From contig NC_087063.1 in NCBI RefSeq assembly GCF_963678635.1, forward strand, positions 37,214,759-37,278,758: DNA of 64,000 nt, read 5' to 3'. The position numbers and the translations under genes are program-made. The number at the start of each line of letters is the position of its first letter. Within the stretch, counting starts at the first letter, position 1. The DNA is from Symsagittifera roscoffensis. Lineage: Eukaryota; Xenacoelomorpha; Acoela; Convolutidae. Under the pieces are notes generated by a model. The model was not told where the DNA came from and ran no database searches. It worked only from the letters and a program-made list of their open reading frames with translations. This document shows, piece by piece, positions 1 through 10,349 of this stretch.

Positions 1-237
1 CACATATAGATAGATACATACATACATACATACATACATACATACATACATACATACATACATACATACATACATCCATACATACATACATACATACATA
101 CATACATACATACACACATACATACATATATACATATATACATACATACATACATACATACATACATACATACATACATACATACATACATACGTACATA
201 CATACATACATACATGCATACATACATACATACATAC

Positions 238-268
<31 letters not shown>

Positions 269-389
269 CATACATACATACATACATACATACATACATA
301 CATACATACATAGATACATGCATACATACATGCATATATACAAACTTACATACATACATACATGCATACACACATACATACATACATAC

Positions 390-420
<31 letters not shown>

Positions 421-493
421 CATACATACATACATACATACATACATACATACATACATACATACATACATACATACATACATACATACATAC

Positions 494-524
<31 letters not shown>

Positions 525-884
525 CATACATACAAACATACAAACACACATACATACATACCTACATATATCCATACATAGGAACATACATACTACATAC
601 ATACATACATACATACATACATACATACATACATACATACATACATACATAAACACATACATACATACATACACACATAGATAGATACATACATACATAC
701 ATACATACATACATACATACATACATACATACATACATACATACATACATACATACATACATACATACATACATACATAGATATACACACACAAAGATAC
801 ATACATACATATTTATGTATATATACATTTATACATACACACCTACATATATACATACATACATACATACATACATACATACAT
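1..884. repeat. (CATA)n tetranucleotide microsatellite
   Basis: Almost uninterrupted CATA units fill this stretch, with occasional variants (CATG, CACA, TATA, CTTA). All open frames here simply read the repeat (Tyr-Ile-His-Thr one way, Met-Tyr-Val-Cys the other) and are not genes. It starts at or before the window edge, so its full length is unknown. Confidence 0.98.
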
Positions 885-1500
885 GCAAAAAGTTTTATTC
901 GTTCAATGGTTGAGTTGTTGTTTGGATAGACTGATTTACAGTTTCAATATTTGTTTTAACTTCCTTTATTCTTGTTTAGTTTAAATTAATCTCAAATTTA
1001 AAGTTAAGAAGAAAAAGTTTAGGTAAGTTACACTAATTCAATTAGAGTAAAAAGTTTTGAAGTTGCTTATTTTTGAGATCTTAAACCAAAAAACGAAAAC
1101 AAATATCTGCAATAATTAGGAAAAGTTACCCGCATTTAAGAAAAGTGAAAACAAATCGATTATAATGGATTTTCGTGGTCTATATTGTTGTAAGTATAAT
1201 CGATTCCCATGTTACGTTGGACAACAAAATAAGACTAAAATCGGATTTAAATCCATTTTTCTCGCCAAAACAAAACGCATGATAATTCTATTTGAATCCA
1301 TTATAAAAGATTTTCTAATAAGTAGAAAATCACAATAAAAGTTTTTTTTCTATTTTTATTTTTGTTTCGCACGTCGAATTTGCAAGAATTTCAGCAGATG
1401 TCAAGTGAGTGATGCGGAAACTTTGCAAAGCGAGTGTACGGTCTGGACTAATGCATTTCAAAACCTAAACTCAAATGGCAAAAAATTCCGTTGAGCTCTG
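885..1500. other. AT-rich non-coding DNA with a fragment of an ATCGATTATAATGGA-type repeat
   Basis: No gene is seen. About 1,145-1,345 contains ATCGATTATAATGGA and related words in both orientations, the same motif that dominates the inverted-repeat elements at 1,938-2,098 and 4,707-5,403. It is probably a decayed member of that family. Confidence 0.5.
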
Positions 1501-1519
1501 CCCCCTCAACGTTTGCCCC

Positions 1520-1725
1520 TTTGCTCCCCTCCCCCACTGAACCCCACCTGAACACCTCCCCCCACCTGAACAACCCCCTCCCCACCTGAACACCCCCCTC
1601 CTCAACAAACACCCCCCACCTGAACCCACGTACCCCCCAGATGAACCCACATACCACCACCCACCTGAACAAACCCCTCACCCGAACATCCCCACCTGAA
1701 CCCACCCCACCTGAACACGTTAAGT
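1520..1725. repeat. C-rich minisatellite with CCCACCTGAAC units
   Basis: About a dozen imperfect units of roughly 14-20 bases centred on CCCACCTGAACA, separated by runs of C. The strand asymmetry is extreme: C-rich on plus, G-rich on minus. The 85-codon minus-strand open frame here is a repeat artefact, rich in Gly, Val and Arg. Each unit contains CACCTG, an E-box-like word, but this follows from the repeat itself. Confidence 0.9.
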
Positions 1726-1937
1726 TAGGGGGAGAGGGGAATTTGTTCTAAATGGGCAAATGCTAGGGGGGGTAATGTTGAGTAACATAAAAAAGTAACA
1801 AAAATATCAAAATTAGGTTAAAAAAACTCAATTGAACAACAAGGAACCAATATAACCAACTTTAATTTAAAACGTAGAAAAAACTTTATGTGCGTTGAAA
1901 TTCGCTTCTCAGTAAAGTGGAAAAAATTGATTGTACT

Positions 1938-2098
1938 TTAGTTTCATTGTCAGTGTCCACAAAAATGAAAAAAATCGATTATAATGGATGAAAAACGGAT
2001 TTTGTTGCCTCGAAAAATAGTAATATTTAATCCATTTTTAAATTATTATAATCGAATTGTTTTCACTTTTGTGGACACTGACAAGGAAACTCAAATTA
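1938..2098. mobile_element. Short palindromic element (MITE-like)
   Basis: Two arms of about 45-50 bases are near-perfect inverted copies. The left arm reads ...TCAGTGTCCACAAAA... and the right ...TTTTGTGGACACTGA..., with ATTATAATCGA-type words just inside. Their order and content resemble the larger element at 4,707-5,403, so this may be a short or internally deleted relative. No coding capacity. Confidence 0.7.
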
Positions 2099-2484
2099 AG
2101 TCGATTTTTATTCATGGAATAGACGTTTTTTTGAATTTTTTTCTAAGTTTTCTTATTACATTGTTGAAGACAACTTTAGTCAATTATGATTATTTAAGTA
2201 ACTTTCTAATTGTGTCTGCATCATCAAACCACGCAAATTTAACAAATCTGATGAAAAAATGTTTTTTTTAACGTGGTCGGAATTTTTTGTTTTTCTTGCT
2301 CAGCAACCATCTACTCTTATTTCTTTTGATTCTGTGCCTTTAATTTTTTGTCGTATACTATACAATTAGGCTCAAAACATAAATTGAAGGCCAAAATACA
2401 ACAAGAAAAACACGTTTGGTGTATGAAGGTCGCCAAAAAGCCCAAAAATAATGCTTGGTTTGCGCATGGTTTTATCAATCCACG

Positions 2485-2902
2485 CAGGGGCGGATTTAGG
2501 GGAAGCGGGGGGGGGGGCGGACGCCCCCCACTCAGGGATTCGACCCCCTGGCGACCCAAAGGTTCCCCATTTTGACACTTTTTCAGATGGCCGACCCGAC
2601 CCCAAAATTTTTCTAAAGGCGCCTTGGGCGCCAGTATATACTAACTTTGAGGGCGAGCGCGCGCCAAAAAAAAAAACGATTTTTGTCAAAATTTTTCAAA
2701 AAGTGTCCAAAAACGGCTTTTTTTGACTGTTTTTTAGCCAAAATATTTGAAAATTTAGCCAACATACGGGGCAAAACAGTGCTTTCGGAGAGCTCGAAAA
2801 ATCCATTCGGTCGACCTAAAAAAAAGGTCGTCAAAATTTTCGAATTTTTTTTTGAAAATTCGCCCCCCCCCCCACCTCGAGAAAATCCTAGATCCGCCCC
2901 TG
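2485..2902. mobile_element. Non-autonomous hAT-type DNA transposon with 8-bp target duplication
   Basis: The ends are CAGGGGCGGATTTAGG and ...CTAGATCCGCCCCTG, an inverted pair. AATCCACG stands directly on both sides (2,477-2,484 and 2,903-2,910), the 8-bp duplication expected of hAT elements. At 418 bp it is far too short for a transposase and none is seen. Inside are a G/C homopolymer run near each end and GGCGCC-type words. A related copy in inverted orientation lies at 50,496-50,937 and a fragment at 9,551. Open frames through it are by-products. Confidence 0.9.
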
Positions 2903-2910
2903 AATCCACG

Positions 2911-3347
2911 TGATCTCATCCATGAACAGACTAATGAAAGTAGGGATTAACCTACTCGCAATCTACTGTTTGATGCTGTCAAAATTTTACGCAAACGGAT
3001 TTATTTTTGTGAGGTACATGCTCGAATTAGGTACATGTATGCCTTCAGTATCATCTTCCACTATCAAAACTGTACTTGGATTAGCCAAGCCTGACATCAA
3101 CTGCTGTTGATTCAAAACTTAACGTCTCGTGTCGTACAAACACTTGTTTTTGAGTTTTATCAAATATATAACTTCTCCCCTCTTAACAATACTTATACAA
3201 TGGGTATCGCGCAAACATCCAATAGTTCAAAGATCTAAAAACTATAGCACAATTGTTTTTCTTATGAATAACCGGCTAAAGATAACTCTTTTTTATTTTT
3301 TTATAATTAAAATCCGTCATAATGATACATAGCAATTGCAAGTTTGG
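2911..3347. other. Unassigned DNA upstream of the first receptor exon
   Basis: A 66-codon plus-strand frame at 2,910-3,110 starts at the edge of the hAT target duplication and has no recognisable domain. I do not call it a gene. Any promoter or 5' untranslated exon of the receptor copy at 3,348 should lie here, but I see no clear TATA box or initiator. Confidence 0.3.
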
Positions 3348-3526
3348 ATGTTTACACTAGCACCCTTTATAACGACGTCAAGCGACGCCGAAAATTTCTG
3401 CTCGACGGTTCGTGTTTATGCAAGTTTGCTGTCTTCTATCTCTAGACTGCTAGGAATTCCTTTAATTTTGGTATTGACTATCGTTGCCATCGTTGCCCTG
3501 TCAAAGAAAAATGGACAAAATCCCAA
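3348..3526 (+). CDS. Receptor exon 1, copy 1 (extracellular N-terminus and TM1)
   Basis: This open stretch codes for a short polar N-terminus containing SSDAENFC, then a strong membrane segment (LLGIPLILVLTIVAIVAL) and the basic loop SKKNGQNP. It ends in phase 2 at a good donor (AA|GTAAGA). Joined to 3,607 the frame stays open and gives a TM1-loop-TM2 order. It is paralogous to 6,147-6,301: the SSD..FC motif, the hydrophobic segment, the KK loop and the phase-2 donor all recur. The ATG at 3,348 is a choice. The start could instead lie further upstream or be spliced (an AG is present at 3,360), and the residue aligned with the copy-2 start Met is Thr here. No database comparison was possible. 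Confidence 0.6.
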
Positions 3527-3606
3527 GTAAGATCAACAGTCTATCTAAACCCGTTTCAAAAAACCAAGACCAGTCTTGGCATATTAACAAAATAGTGCTG
3601 CTTCAG

Positions 3607-3736
3607 CTCAAAAATGACATTGATGCTTCTCACAAGTTGTGCAGCTCTGCTGGCTGTATTCTTGGAGGCATCACTCATCTACCTTCTATATTTAGGAACT
3701 AGTAGAGTTCTGAATGACACTTTCTGGACTTTATGG
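3607..3736 (+). CDS. Receptor exon 2, copy 1 (TM2)
   Basis: It follows the acceptor GTGCTGCTTCAG and codes for MTLMLLTSCAALLAVFLE and ASLIYLLYLG, a typical second membrane helix. LAVFLEA stands where class A receptors have LAxxD. It ends with ...FWTLW at GTTTGT, phase 0, the same donor word and phase as the paralogous exon at 6,381-6,501. The intron between exons 1 and 2 is only 80 bases. If the donor were not used, the frame would run on about 17 codons to a stop. Spliced to the phase-0 exon at 38,782 it would give a 369-residue receptor. Alternatively this copy is a dead or independent duplicate. Confidence 0.6.
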
Positions 3737-4059
3737 GTTTGTTCATCTCAATTCATTGTCATAAGAAACTGGTAACAAGCGAAAATGGGATCTAACAGAC
3801 ATCTGTCATTAAAGTACGTAAATCAAATTAATATCAAGCAACTGACCAGACCCAAAGGAAGAAGCCAGAGTTATAGTTGAAATGAAAGTCTTATATCTTG
3901 CGAGAAAGAGTCGAAAATCGTACTGTTTCGGCTTTCAAAGAAAACGAAATATTTATGTTTGGTGTGGTTGATTTTATTCAGTCAATTTTCGGCGATCGAA
4001 AGAATACTTTTAAACAAAAAAGTTTTATACCCCATTAAAATATCGACTCCCTGAAAAAC

Positions 4060-4405
4060 CTGCAATAACTAATTCCCCCGCACGCCATATAAAACACAAA
4101 AAGATAGATTTCGCTCCTTGTAACAAATCAACTGTTGCAAAAAAGCTTCTTTCAAGCTATTTGGAACAATTTTTAAGACGGATTAAATCTCGGCTTACGC
4201 TTTAATAGCGCAAAATATATCGTGCGTTAGTTGTCCCAACTTGGCTAAAATGACCCTCAATATCTTTTCAGTTTAAGCTCAGGACAACAACATTTTTTTA
4301 ATGATAAAAAAAAAATTCCGCCAAAAATGGCTAGTTAAAAAGTCGAAGTTTGTCTGAAGAAAAAAATCCACCCCGAGCACAAGTATTCCGTTACTCTTGT
4401 TACGA
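4060..4405 (-). repeat. Copy of dispersed ~530-bp repeat (partial, reverse)
   Basis: Matches the reverse of the units at 48.1-49.2 kb: a CCCCGCACGCCATAT block, then CGGATTAAATC, a TTAATAGCGC...ATCGTGCGTTA palindromic core, AGCTCAGGACAACAA, and finally AAGTATTCCGTTAC. The family has no coding capacity. This copy lies about 320 bases after receptor exon 2 copy 1. Confidence 0.8.
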
Positions 4406-4706
4406 ATTAACAAAATTAATAGTTATTATATTATTATTTTTATTTAAACTGGCTCTAGCTTAGTATTTAGTCTGCTATCAAACTGCGGAATTAACTTGCA
4501 GTGAACATTTCCAGTATCCACTTACAAATGCGGGTTCCGCTATCAAAATGAAAGATCCACTTAAGATTGAGAAGCCCGCATGAACTTGCTAGAATAGCTT
4601 GATGCGTAATCCGTGATACGCCAAATTTGCCGACATCATTATGTTACAGTTATGTCAATGTTGAGTAACTTTGACTTTTCAAAGGCTTGTCCCCGAAATT
4701 CACTGA

Positions 4707-5403
4707 CATCCCGCACCGAAGTTTCATGGGTAATAATCGATTATAATGGAATTTCCATGAATAAAACAATTTCCATATAACCGGTTATCATGGCATATTT
4801 AGACCACTTAATCAATTTTTAATCAAACTAAGTCGATTTTTTTTTGAAAAATTGAAATCCATTATAATCCATTATGATCGATTATAATCCATTTCTGTTT
4901 TCAATATAATGGATTATTTTTTGTACATAAAAGCATGAAAATTGATTAAGTTTTGTAAATAACGGCTCTAACTTTTGCAACTCGAACGAACACGTTCATC
5001 CAGGGCGGCCAATATGGGGTTGGTGTGGGATTTATAGGCTACTATTTGTAACTTTTCATTAACTCGATTGAAAATAGGAAAAAATGAAACTAAGCCAGAT
5101 AACTAAATAACTAACTTAAGGTTAACAAGGTTATGAAAAAATGAGAACAACACACAAACAGATTTAAATATATAGATTATAATCCATTATAATATATTAA
5201 AATGGATTAGTTTTCTTTTGATAAAATTTTTTGAAAACAATCGATTATAATCGATTATATGGGGTTTTTATTGCTTAGAAAAATGTTATCATTATTATCC
5301 ATTTTGAATCGATTATAATCAATTTTCTTAAAATATTTTTTAGAGACTGACAATGAAAATCCAATATAATCGATTATTATCCATGAAACTTCAGTGCGGG
5401 ATG
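4707..5403. mobile_element. 697-bp inverted-repeat element (MITE-like) rich in ATCGATTATAATCCAT
   Basis: The termini are CATCCCGCACCGAAGTTTCAT and its inverted match ATGAAACTTCAGTGCGGGATG, with about 50 bases of inverted similarity running inward through AATCGATTATAATGGA. The interior repeats ATTATAATCCATTATAAT-type words many times in both orientations and is extremely AT-rich. It has no transposase. I could not identify a clear target duplication, so the superfamily stays open. Confidence 0.8.
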
Positions 5404-6146
5404 CGCACGCCGATCTGTTTGCATAAAGAATACCGTTTGGCCTCCGAATGCCGACTTTATAATTTTTGCAAAACTCTTCAAAAAAAATCCTGCGCAGGCC
5501 ACTGTCTAAAACCTAAATATTTTTGGTCAGACTATTTTGTCTTTTTTTTTTCAATTTTATTTGCAGAATAATTCTCAATGTTTGGTACTTAACTTGTAAA
5601 GTCATAGGCACAGTGCGCAAATATGATAGTTGGGTCCATGCAAAGCTTAGGTATGAAAAATGGCTTCGAAGGTTTTCTATAAATTGTTTTTTGAAACTTT
5701 TAATGCCAATAAAGTTCATCAGGTACCCATCTATATTTTAAGGATCCAAGTATGCCGAGCCTTAATTGTTCAAATGATCCATAAAACCTGTCAGAAAATG
5801 ATCCATAAGCTTGTCTTTCCATCCCCCGCTCTCTTTATCTCTCGCGATTTACTGTCTGATCCTCTTCAAAAGTTATGAAGGCCAAATGACATTAGCAAAT
5901 AGGGCCGACTGATAAGAGTTTATATTCTCGTGATATACCAGGGTAGTGGAGTACGATACATGTGCTAAATAAATGCTTTCACTCTCCTCGTCTCCCATCA
6001 CTTCGATCTTGGTTTCGGATAAGCCATGTCTGATAATGAACAGAGAAACCACAGTCAATTCTTAAGCATCAATTGTCAGTACAGCCAGTTCTTTTCTCTC
6101 ACTGATATCAAATTATTATTTGTTCAATTCTTCACAATAGCCTACA
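5404..6146. other. Unassigned DNA between the inverted-repeat element and receptor copy 2
   Basis: Several 60-72 codon frames on both strands overlap each other and show no domain or codon bias. The end of this stretch (TTCTTCACAATAG at about 6,128-6,140) could be a splice acceptor for exon 1 copy 2 if an untranslated leader exon exists. Confidence 0.3.
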
Positions 6147-6301
6147 ATGCCTTCAAGCGATATGGGAGACTTCTGCTTAATGTATCGGAGATACACGATA
6201 GCACCCACTTGGTTCTGTGGACTTCTGAGCGTCATCTTTGTTTTAGCAATGATTGTCATTGCCATTGTGGCTCTGGCAAAAAAGTATCGACGACAGCCCA
6301 C
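6147..6301 (+). CDS. Receptor exon 1, copy 2 (N-terminus and TM1)
   Basis: The first ATG after an in-frame stop gives MPSSDMGDFCLMYRRYT, then the membrane helix TWFCGLLSVIFVLAMIVIAI, then the basic loop ALAKKYRRQPT. It ends in phase 2 at C|GTAATC. It aligns with 3,348-3,526 through SSD, FC, the helix and the KK loop, and both copies have a short following intron (79 bases here). No classical N1.50 (GN) is seen in the helix. Joined to 6,381 the frame continues through TM2. This copy gives the more compact receptor (358 residues when joined to exons 3-7), and I take it as the more likely working start. Confidence 0.65.
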
Positions 6302-6380
6302 GTAATCATCAGCCTATCTAAAATTGTTTTATTGAAAAAACCAATGACTTAATTTATCTTAAAAATTAGTGCTGCTTCAG

Positions 6381-6501
6381 CTCAAACATGATGTTGGTGC
6401 TTCTAACAAGTTGTGCATTTCTACTGGCTGTGTTTTTGGAGGCATCACTACTTGTTCTTCTCTTTTTGGAAAATCGGTTATTTGGTTTCTGGCCTTTAGT
6501 G
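6381..6501 (+). CDS. Receptor exon 2, copy 2 (TM2)
   Basis: It follows GTGCTGCTTCAG, the same acceptor as copy 1, and codes for MMLVLLTSCAFLLAVFLEAS and LLVLLFLENR, then FGFWPLV before a GTTTGT donor in phase 0. The LLTSCA.LLAVFLEASL core is identical to copy 1 except at one residue, so this part is under constraint or recently duplicated, while the residues after the helix differ freely. Joined to exon 3 it reads ...FGFWPLV-LCEMETICVF, a good match to the usual Trp in extracellular loop 1 followed by the Cys at the top of TM3. Confidence 0.65.
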
Positions 6502-6861
6502 GTTTGTACAAATCAATTCTTTTTTTCTGGTATTACATCAAATTAAGCTGAGATATATGTTTTGCAAAAGACCTGGGCCGTTTTTTAGCAAGATCAGGAT
6601 AGTCGCTAATTGAGTCGCGCAAACTCGTGTCTTCGTGTCAATATTTAAAAGTTTATTAATTTTCGGATTTATTTTACACATTTTTGTCTTAACTGATTAA
6701 TAATAGACACAAATCTACTGTATGCGGTAACTTCAAAAAAAATTTATTTGGCTTTGCGCAGTAAATAGTAGGAGTCTCAAAACTTGTAAATTCTAAACAA
6801 TAGGTGGGATTTCAGTGTTCTCAAATCCCCACCCATCAAGGATGCTCAATCGTCAAGTACA

Positions 6862-7290
6862 ACAAGAGTGCTTGTATCAGGGCAAAACTCTGAAAGTTTC
6901 GACTGCCTTTTGAGCTCTATGGAGCAGTAATAACATGAAAACATTAAATGCAATAAAAAATGATTTTTTTTTAATCTGATTTTTTTTTTGTGAAAACTAT
7001 CCCCCACAACGCCATATAAATGGCAAAGTGATAAAAGTGATGCACCTAGTAACATATCAGTTAACACGTAACCTTCCTTTATCCACTTTGGAACCATTTC
7101 TAAGAAGGATTAATTCTCCGCTTACGCGTTAATAGCGCGAGATATATCGCGCGTTTATTGTCCATAATTGGCCAAAATGCCAACATTTAAACCCCCATAA
7201 CTTTATGAAAAAACGATCACATGTTAAATATCTCCTCAAATTTAAGCTCAGGACAACAATACTCTTTGAATGATATGAAAAAATTCATTT
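6862..7290 (-). repeat. Copy of dispersed ~530-bp repeat (reverse)
   Basis: It opens with GCTTGTATCAGGGCAAAACTC and CGACTGCCTTTTGAG, passes through the CGTTAATAGCGCGAGATATA / TCGCGCGTTTA palindromic core, and ends after AGCTCAGGACAACAA. It lies about 360 bases after receptor exon 2 copy 2, a position similar to the copy at 4,060 relative to copy 1. Confidence 0.8.
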
Positions 7291-8551
7291 AGCTCTCAAT
7301 TTGTTACATCTAGTGTAATCAAAACCAACAACAAAAATTTCTTTAGGGAAAAAAATTGTAAGCAATCAAAACAAAATCCCAAACTTATATTTCGAAGTGT
7401 AGTTGTATTCAAAACATCCATAACTTTTCAAGTTGATGATAAAAATGAGTTTTTGCAGGTGTTCAGTGCTTCAGTACTAAATTGTAACCGTTATAAAAAA
7501 AGTTTGACATGCAAAAAAAAGCCTAAAAAAATCAAGTTTGCCACGTAAATCAAAATTTGAGATCGGAAAACAAATAATCGTTTTACTTTGAAAACCAACG
7601 CGACCGTGTTAACAAGAATTTAATGAATAAAGAGCCAGCTAATAACGGCAAAAATCAGGTACTAGGAATTAAGAGTTCTTTTTTGAAGCTTTCATCCGAC
7701 TCTGAACTCAGACATAAATTAGTTTTTTCTGTTGCTATGATCTGTAACTCAAACAAATACTTTGACAAACTTAAAATGTGCTGCTCATCGTGGATTGCAT
7801 TCGGATATTTGGAAAAAAAGAATACCTGATAAATAGAAATAATTCGATGTCCATTGCGAAGAGTCAGTATATATATGTATATAGGCATTGCAATTTGCCA
7901 TGCGAAAAAATTGAACTATGACCTTTTTCTGAAAACGTAGCTCTCTGAAAAAGTTGACTTTAAACTTTGCGCCACCATCAATGAGTAAAACGGACAATAT
8001 AAGGATTTTGGGCGAAGAAATTTTGTCGACTTGGAAACTTTAAGAAAAAAAGGAGATGAAATGACTGCTGTATGCAATTGTTCTTTTTAATCGACAAAAA
8101 AATTATTGTCATCTGTTAAACTAATTGTCAAGAAACTGGCTAAAATTGTGGTAATTGTTGCAGGCTAGAAATGAGTTCCTTGCCAGAAATACGAAAAGAT
8201 TTTTTATGATGTTTAATGATTTTATTTAGAAAGCTGTTAAATAAATTTGTGAGATACAAAAAAATACAAGGCTATTTTTCAAATAAAATTTTGAATTGAT
8301 GCACAAATTTAGGGCTCAGAACGACATGGTTTGTAGTTAACATTTTTGTGGTTTTTTGTTATGGATTACTTTAGGCTTTGTGTAAAGATTTGAAAGATGT
8401 TGCTTTCTTTAGAATGATTGGTATTGAAGCGGAAAAAACAGAAGCGTATCATACACGAGGTAGAGCCAAAAATGTCTTACGATCTATTGCTTGTCAATTT
8501 ATGGAAATGTTGAAAATTTTGAAAAGTTGCTTTTTGACAACAAATAAAAAC
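7291..8551. other. No gene recognised
   Basis: AT-rich DNA. Frames at 7,623-7,829 (plus) and 8,378-8,581 (plus) are 67-68 codons, have no recognisable motif, and the second runs into the neighbouring repeat. I see no splice or codon-bias support for either. Confidence 0.4.
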
Positions 8552-9052
8552 AAGACTGCTCGTATCAGGGCGAAGTTTTGAATATTTCGACTGCCTTTTA
8601 AAGTCTATGGTGCAGTATTAACATGAAAAAAATAAATGTAATAACAACAAAGTTAACTTTTTTTTAATTTGGGATTTTTTGTGAAAATCATCCAATTACA
8701 AGTCATATAAATGGCAAAGTGATAAATTTTGCTCGTAGTAACCTATCAATTATTGCACATAACCTGCCTTTATCCACTTTTGAACGATTTCTAAGACGGA
8801 TTAAATCCCCACTTACGCGTTAATAGCGCGAAAAATATCGCGCGTTAATTGTCCATAATCTTCAAACCCCCATAATTTTACTAAAATGATCACAGGTAAA
8901 ATATCTTTTCAAATTTGAGCTCAGGACAACAACACTTTTCGAATGATATTTAAAAAAATCCGTCAAAACGGCTAGTTAAAAATCGAAATTTGTCAGAAGA
9001 AAAAACGCACCCCGTGCACAAATATTCCGTTACTTTACCTACTAAAGTCGGA
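8552..9052 (-). repeat. Copy of dispersed ~530-bp repeat (full length, reverse)
   Basis: Runs from AAGACTGCTCGTATCAGGGC to ...ATTCCGTTACTTT...GTCGGAAC, the exact reverse order of the 48,676-49,209 unit. It therefore looks full length, and it carries the palindromic core near 8,815-8,850. Its neighbour at 9,149-9,546 is in the opposite orientation. Confidence 0.85.
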
Positions 9053-9148
9053 ACAAAAAATTTGTTACTATTTTGTTCCACAGGCTTAACAAAATTATAA
9101 AATGGAAATCGTGCAATATGCCAAAAAAAATTGTAATATCTACGTTTT

Positions 9149-9546
9149 TGTTCAAAGAAAGTAATGGAATGATTTGGCCGGGGTGTCAACTTTTTAACTA
9201 GCCGACTTTGTAACCAGCCATTTCGACGGAAGTTGTGTATATTATTCGATAAGTATTGTTGTCTTGCCCGCAAATTTAAAAAAAAACTTTTCACGGGGGT
9301 TTGAAAATTGCCAATTTGGTCATTTTGGGACAGTTAACGCGATATGTTTTTCGTGCTATTAACGCGCATGCGAGATTTATTCTCTCCTAGAAATCGATCC
9401 AAAATGGGTTGAGGCATGTTTTTTGGACTATTTAATTCTTTGTTTTTTTCTTTAAAAAATTTTTTTTTTCAATTTTCATCAGTAATCCATAAAAATTAAA
9501 AAGCATTCGGAACAACCAAAGCTTGGCTCTTATACGAGCAGACTTA
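9149..9546 (+). repeat. Copy of dispersed ~530-bp repeat (forward, internally shortened)
   Basis: Begins GTTCAAAGAAAGTAATGGAAT, contains TTTTTAACTAGCCGACTTTG, a diverged ATTAACGCG core near 9,330-9,370, and ends CTTATACGAGCAGACTTA. With the unit at 8,552-9,052 it makes a head-to-head pair separated by 96 bases. Confidence 0.8.
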
Positions 9547-9550
9547 CATG

Positions 9551-9838
9551 CCGGGGTGGATCCAGGATTTTCTCGAGGGGGGACGGATTTTCAAAAAAGT
9601 GTTCGAATTTTTTTCAACCTTCTTTCAGATTTTAATTTTTTGAGCCCTGTCAAATTATTAAAAGCACATTGCTTTTACCAAACTTTCTGCGCCGCAGGAA
9701 GGTTTTGTTTACAAAAAAAATTGGCCAGAAAGGCGTTTTTAGGCAGTTTTTGCAAAGTTTTGACAAAAAAAGTTGAGTTTTTTGGAGACGCCCCACCTCA
9801 AAAATAGTATATATTGACGCGGAAGACGCCTTTAAATA
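9551..9838. mobile_element. Fragment of a hAT-type miniature element
   Basis: CCGGGGTGGATCCAGGATTT followed by TCTCGAGGGG matches the left end of the CAGGGGCGGAT family (compare 50,496). The inner part has the family's TTTTTGG...GACGCC...TATATTGACGC block, but the right terminus is not found. The 94-codon frame across it is not a gene. Confidence 0.6.
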
Positions 9839-10345
9839 GTTTTTAGGCTCAGTCAGCCTGATTACAGTAGTAGTCAGCCTGAGTCAGCCTGATTATTAAT
9901 ATAAAAAACTGATTACTCGTTTTCTATTGATCGATAAATTGTTTCAAACTTCAAAAATTTCAGTTTATCGGTCCAATTAGCTTGCTGTATTCCAATTTGA
10001 AGTTTCAGGTGGGCAGATTAGATTGCAGCCAATGCTGTATGTGCCCAAAATTGCATATATATCGGCTCAACCTTGAAGAGAAAGGAACCGTGTCCGCTGG
10101 CTATTATTTACATGCATTTTTGTTCGTTTTTCTGAGCTGGGTAATGTTGCTGCATTCTCTAGCTTCGAACCACAAAGGTTTCTATTTAGTCTAGGCCGAG
10201 TTTCATTGACTGCACCACCTCTCAGACACACTTCAAACTCAGCCACCTCAGTACAACTGATACTACAGAAGCAGTTTTGTGAACAAAAACAAAGTTATAA
10301 CTTTTCCGTTCTTCTTATTTTGAATTAATTCTATGCTTGTTCAAT
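9839..10345. other. Intron-type DNA before the giant LTR element
   Basis: Contains three or four GTCAGCCTGA units at about 9,848-9,893. A 70-codon plus-strand frame at 9,982-10,194 has a hydrophobic stretch (LHAFLFVFLSWVMLLHSL) but no splice-phase support. Under the one-gene model this is the intron between receptor exons 2 and 3. Confidence 0.4.
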
Positions 10346-10349
10346 GTAC

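Noticed and set aside
214-880. Long open frames coding for Tyr-Ile-His-Thr or Met-Tyr-Val-Cys repeats
   Set aside because: They are the reading of a CATA microsatellite in several frames of both strands; no codon bias or non-repeat sequence.
2910-3110. 66-codon frame after the hAT element, considered as receptor 5' exon
   Set aside because: No counterpart upstream of copy 2, no splice donor in a fitting phase and no codon bias.
8378-8581. 67-codon plus-strand frame with a Lys/Glu-rich start
   Set aside because: Its end lies inside the 530-bp repeat and no motif or splice signal supports it.
9982-10194. 70-codon frame with a hydrophobic stretch, considered as an extra receptor exon
   Set aside because: Exon 2 and exon 3 already join in phase 0 and complete the TM2-TM3 connection; this frame has no matching acceptor and donor phases.
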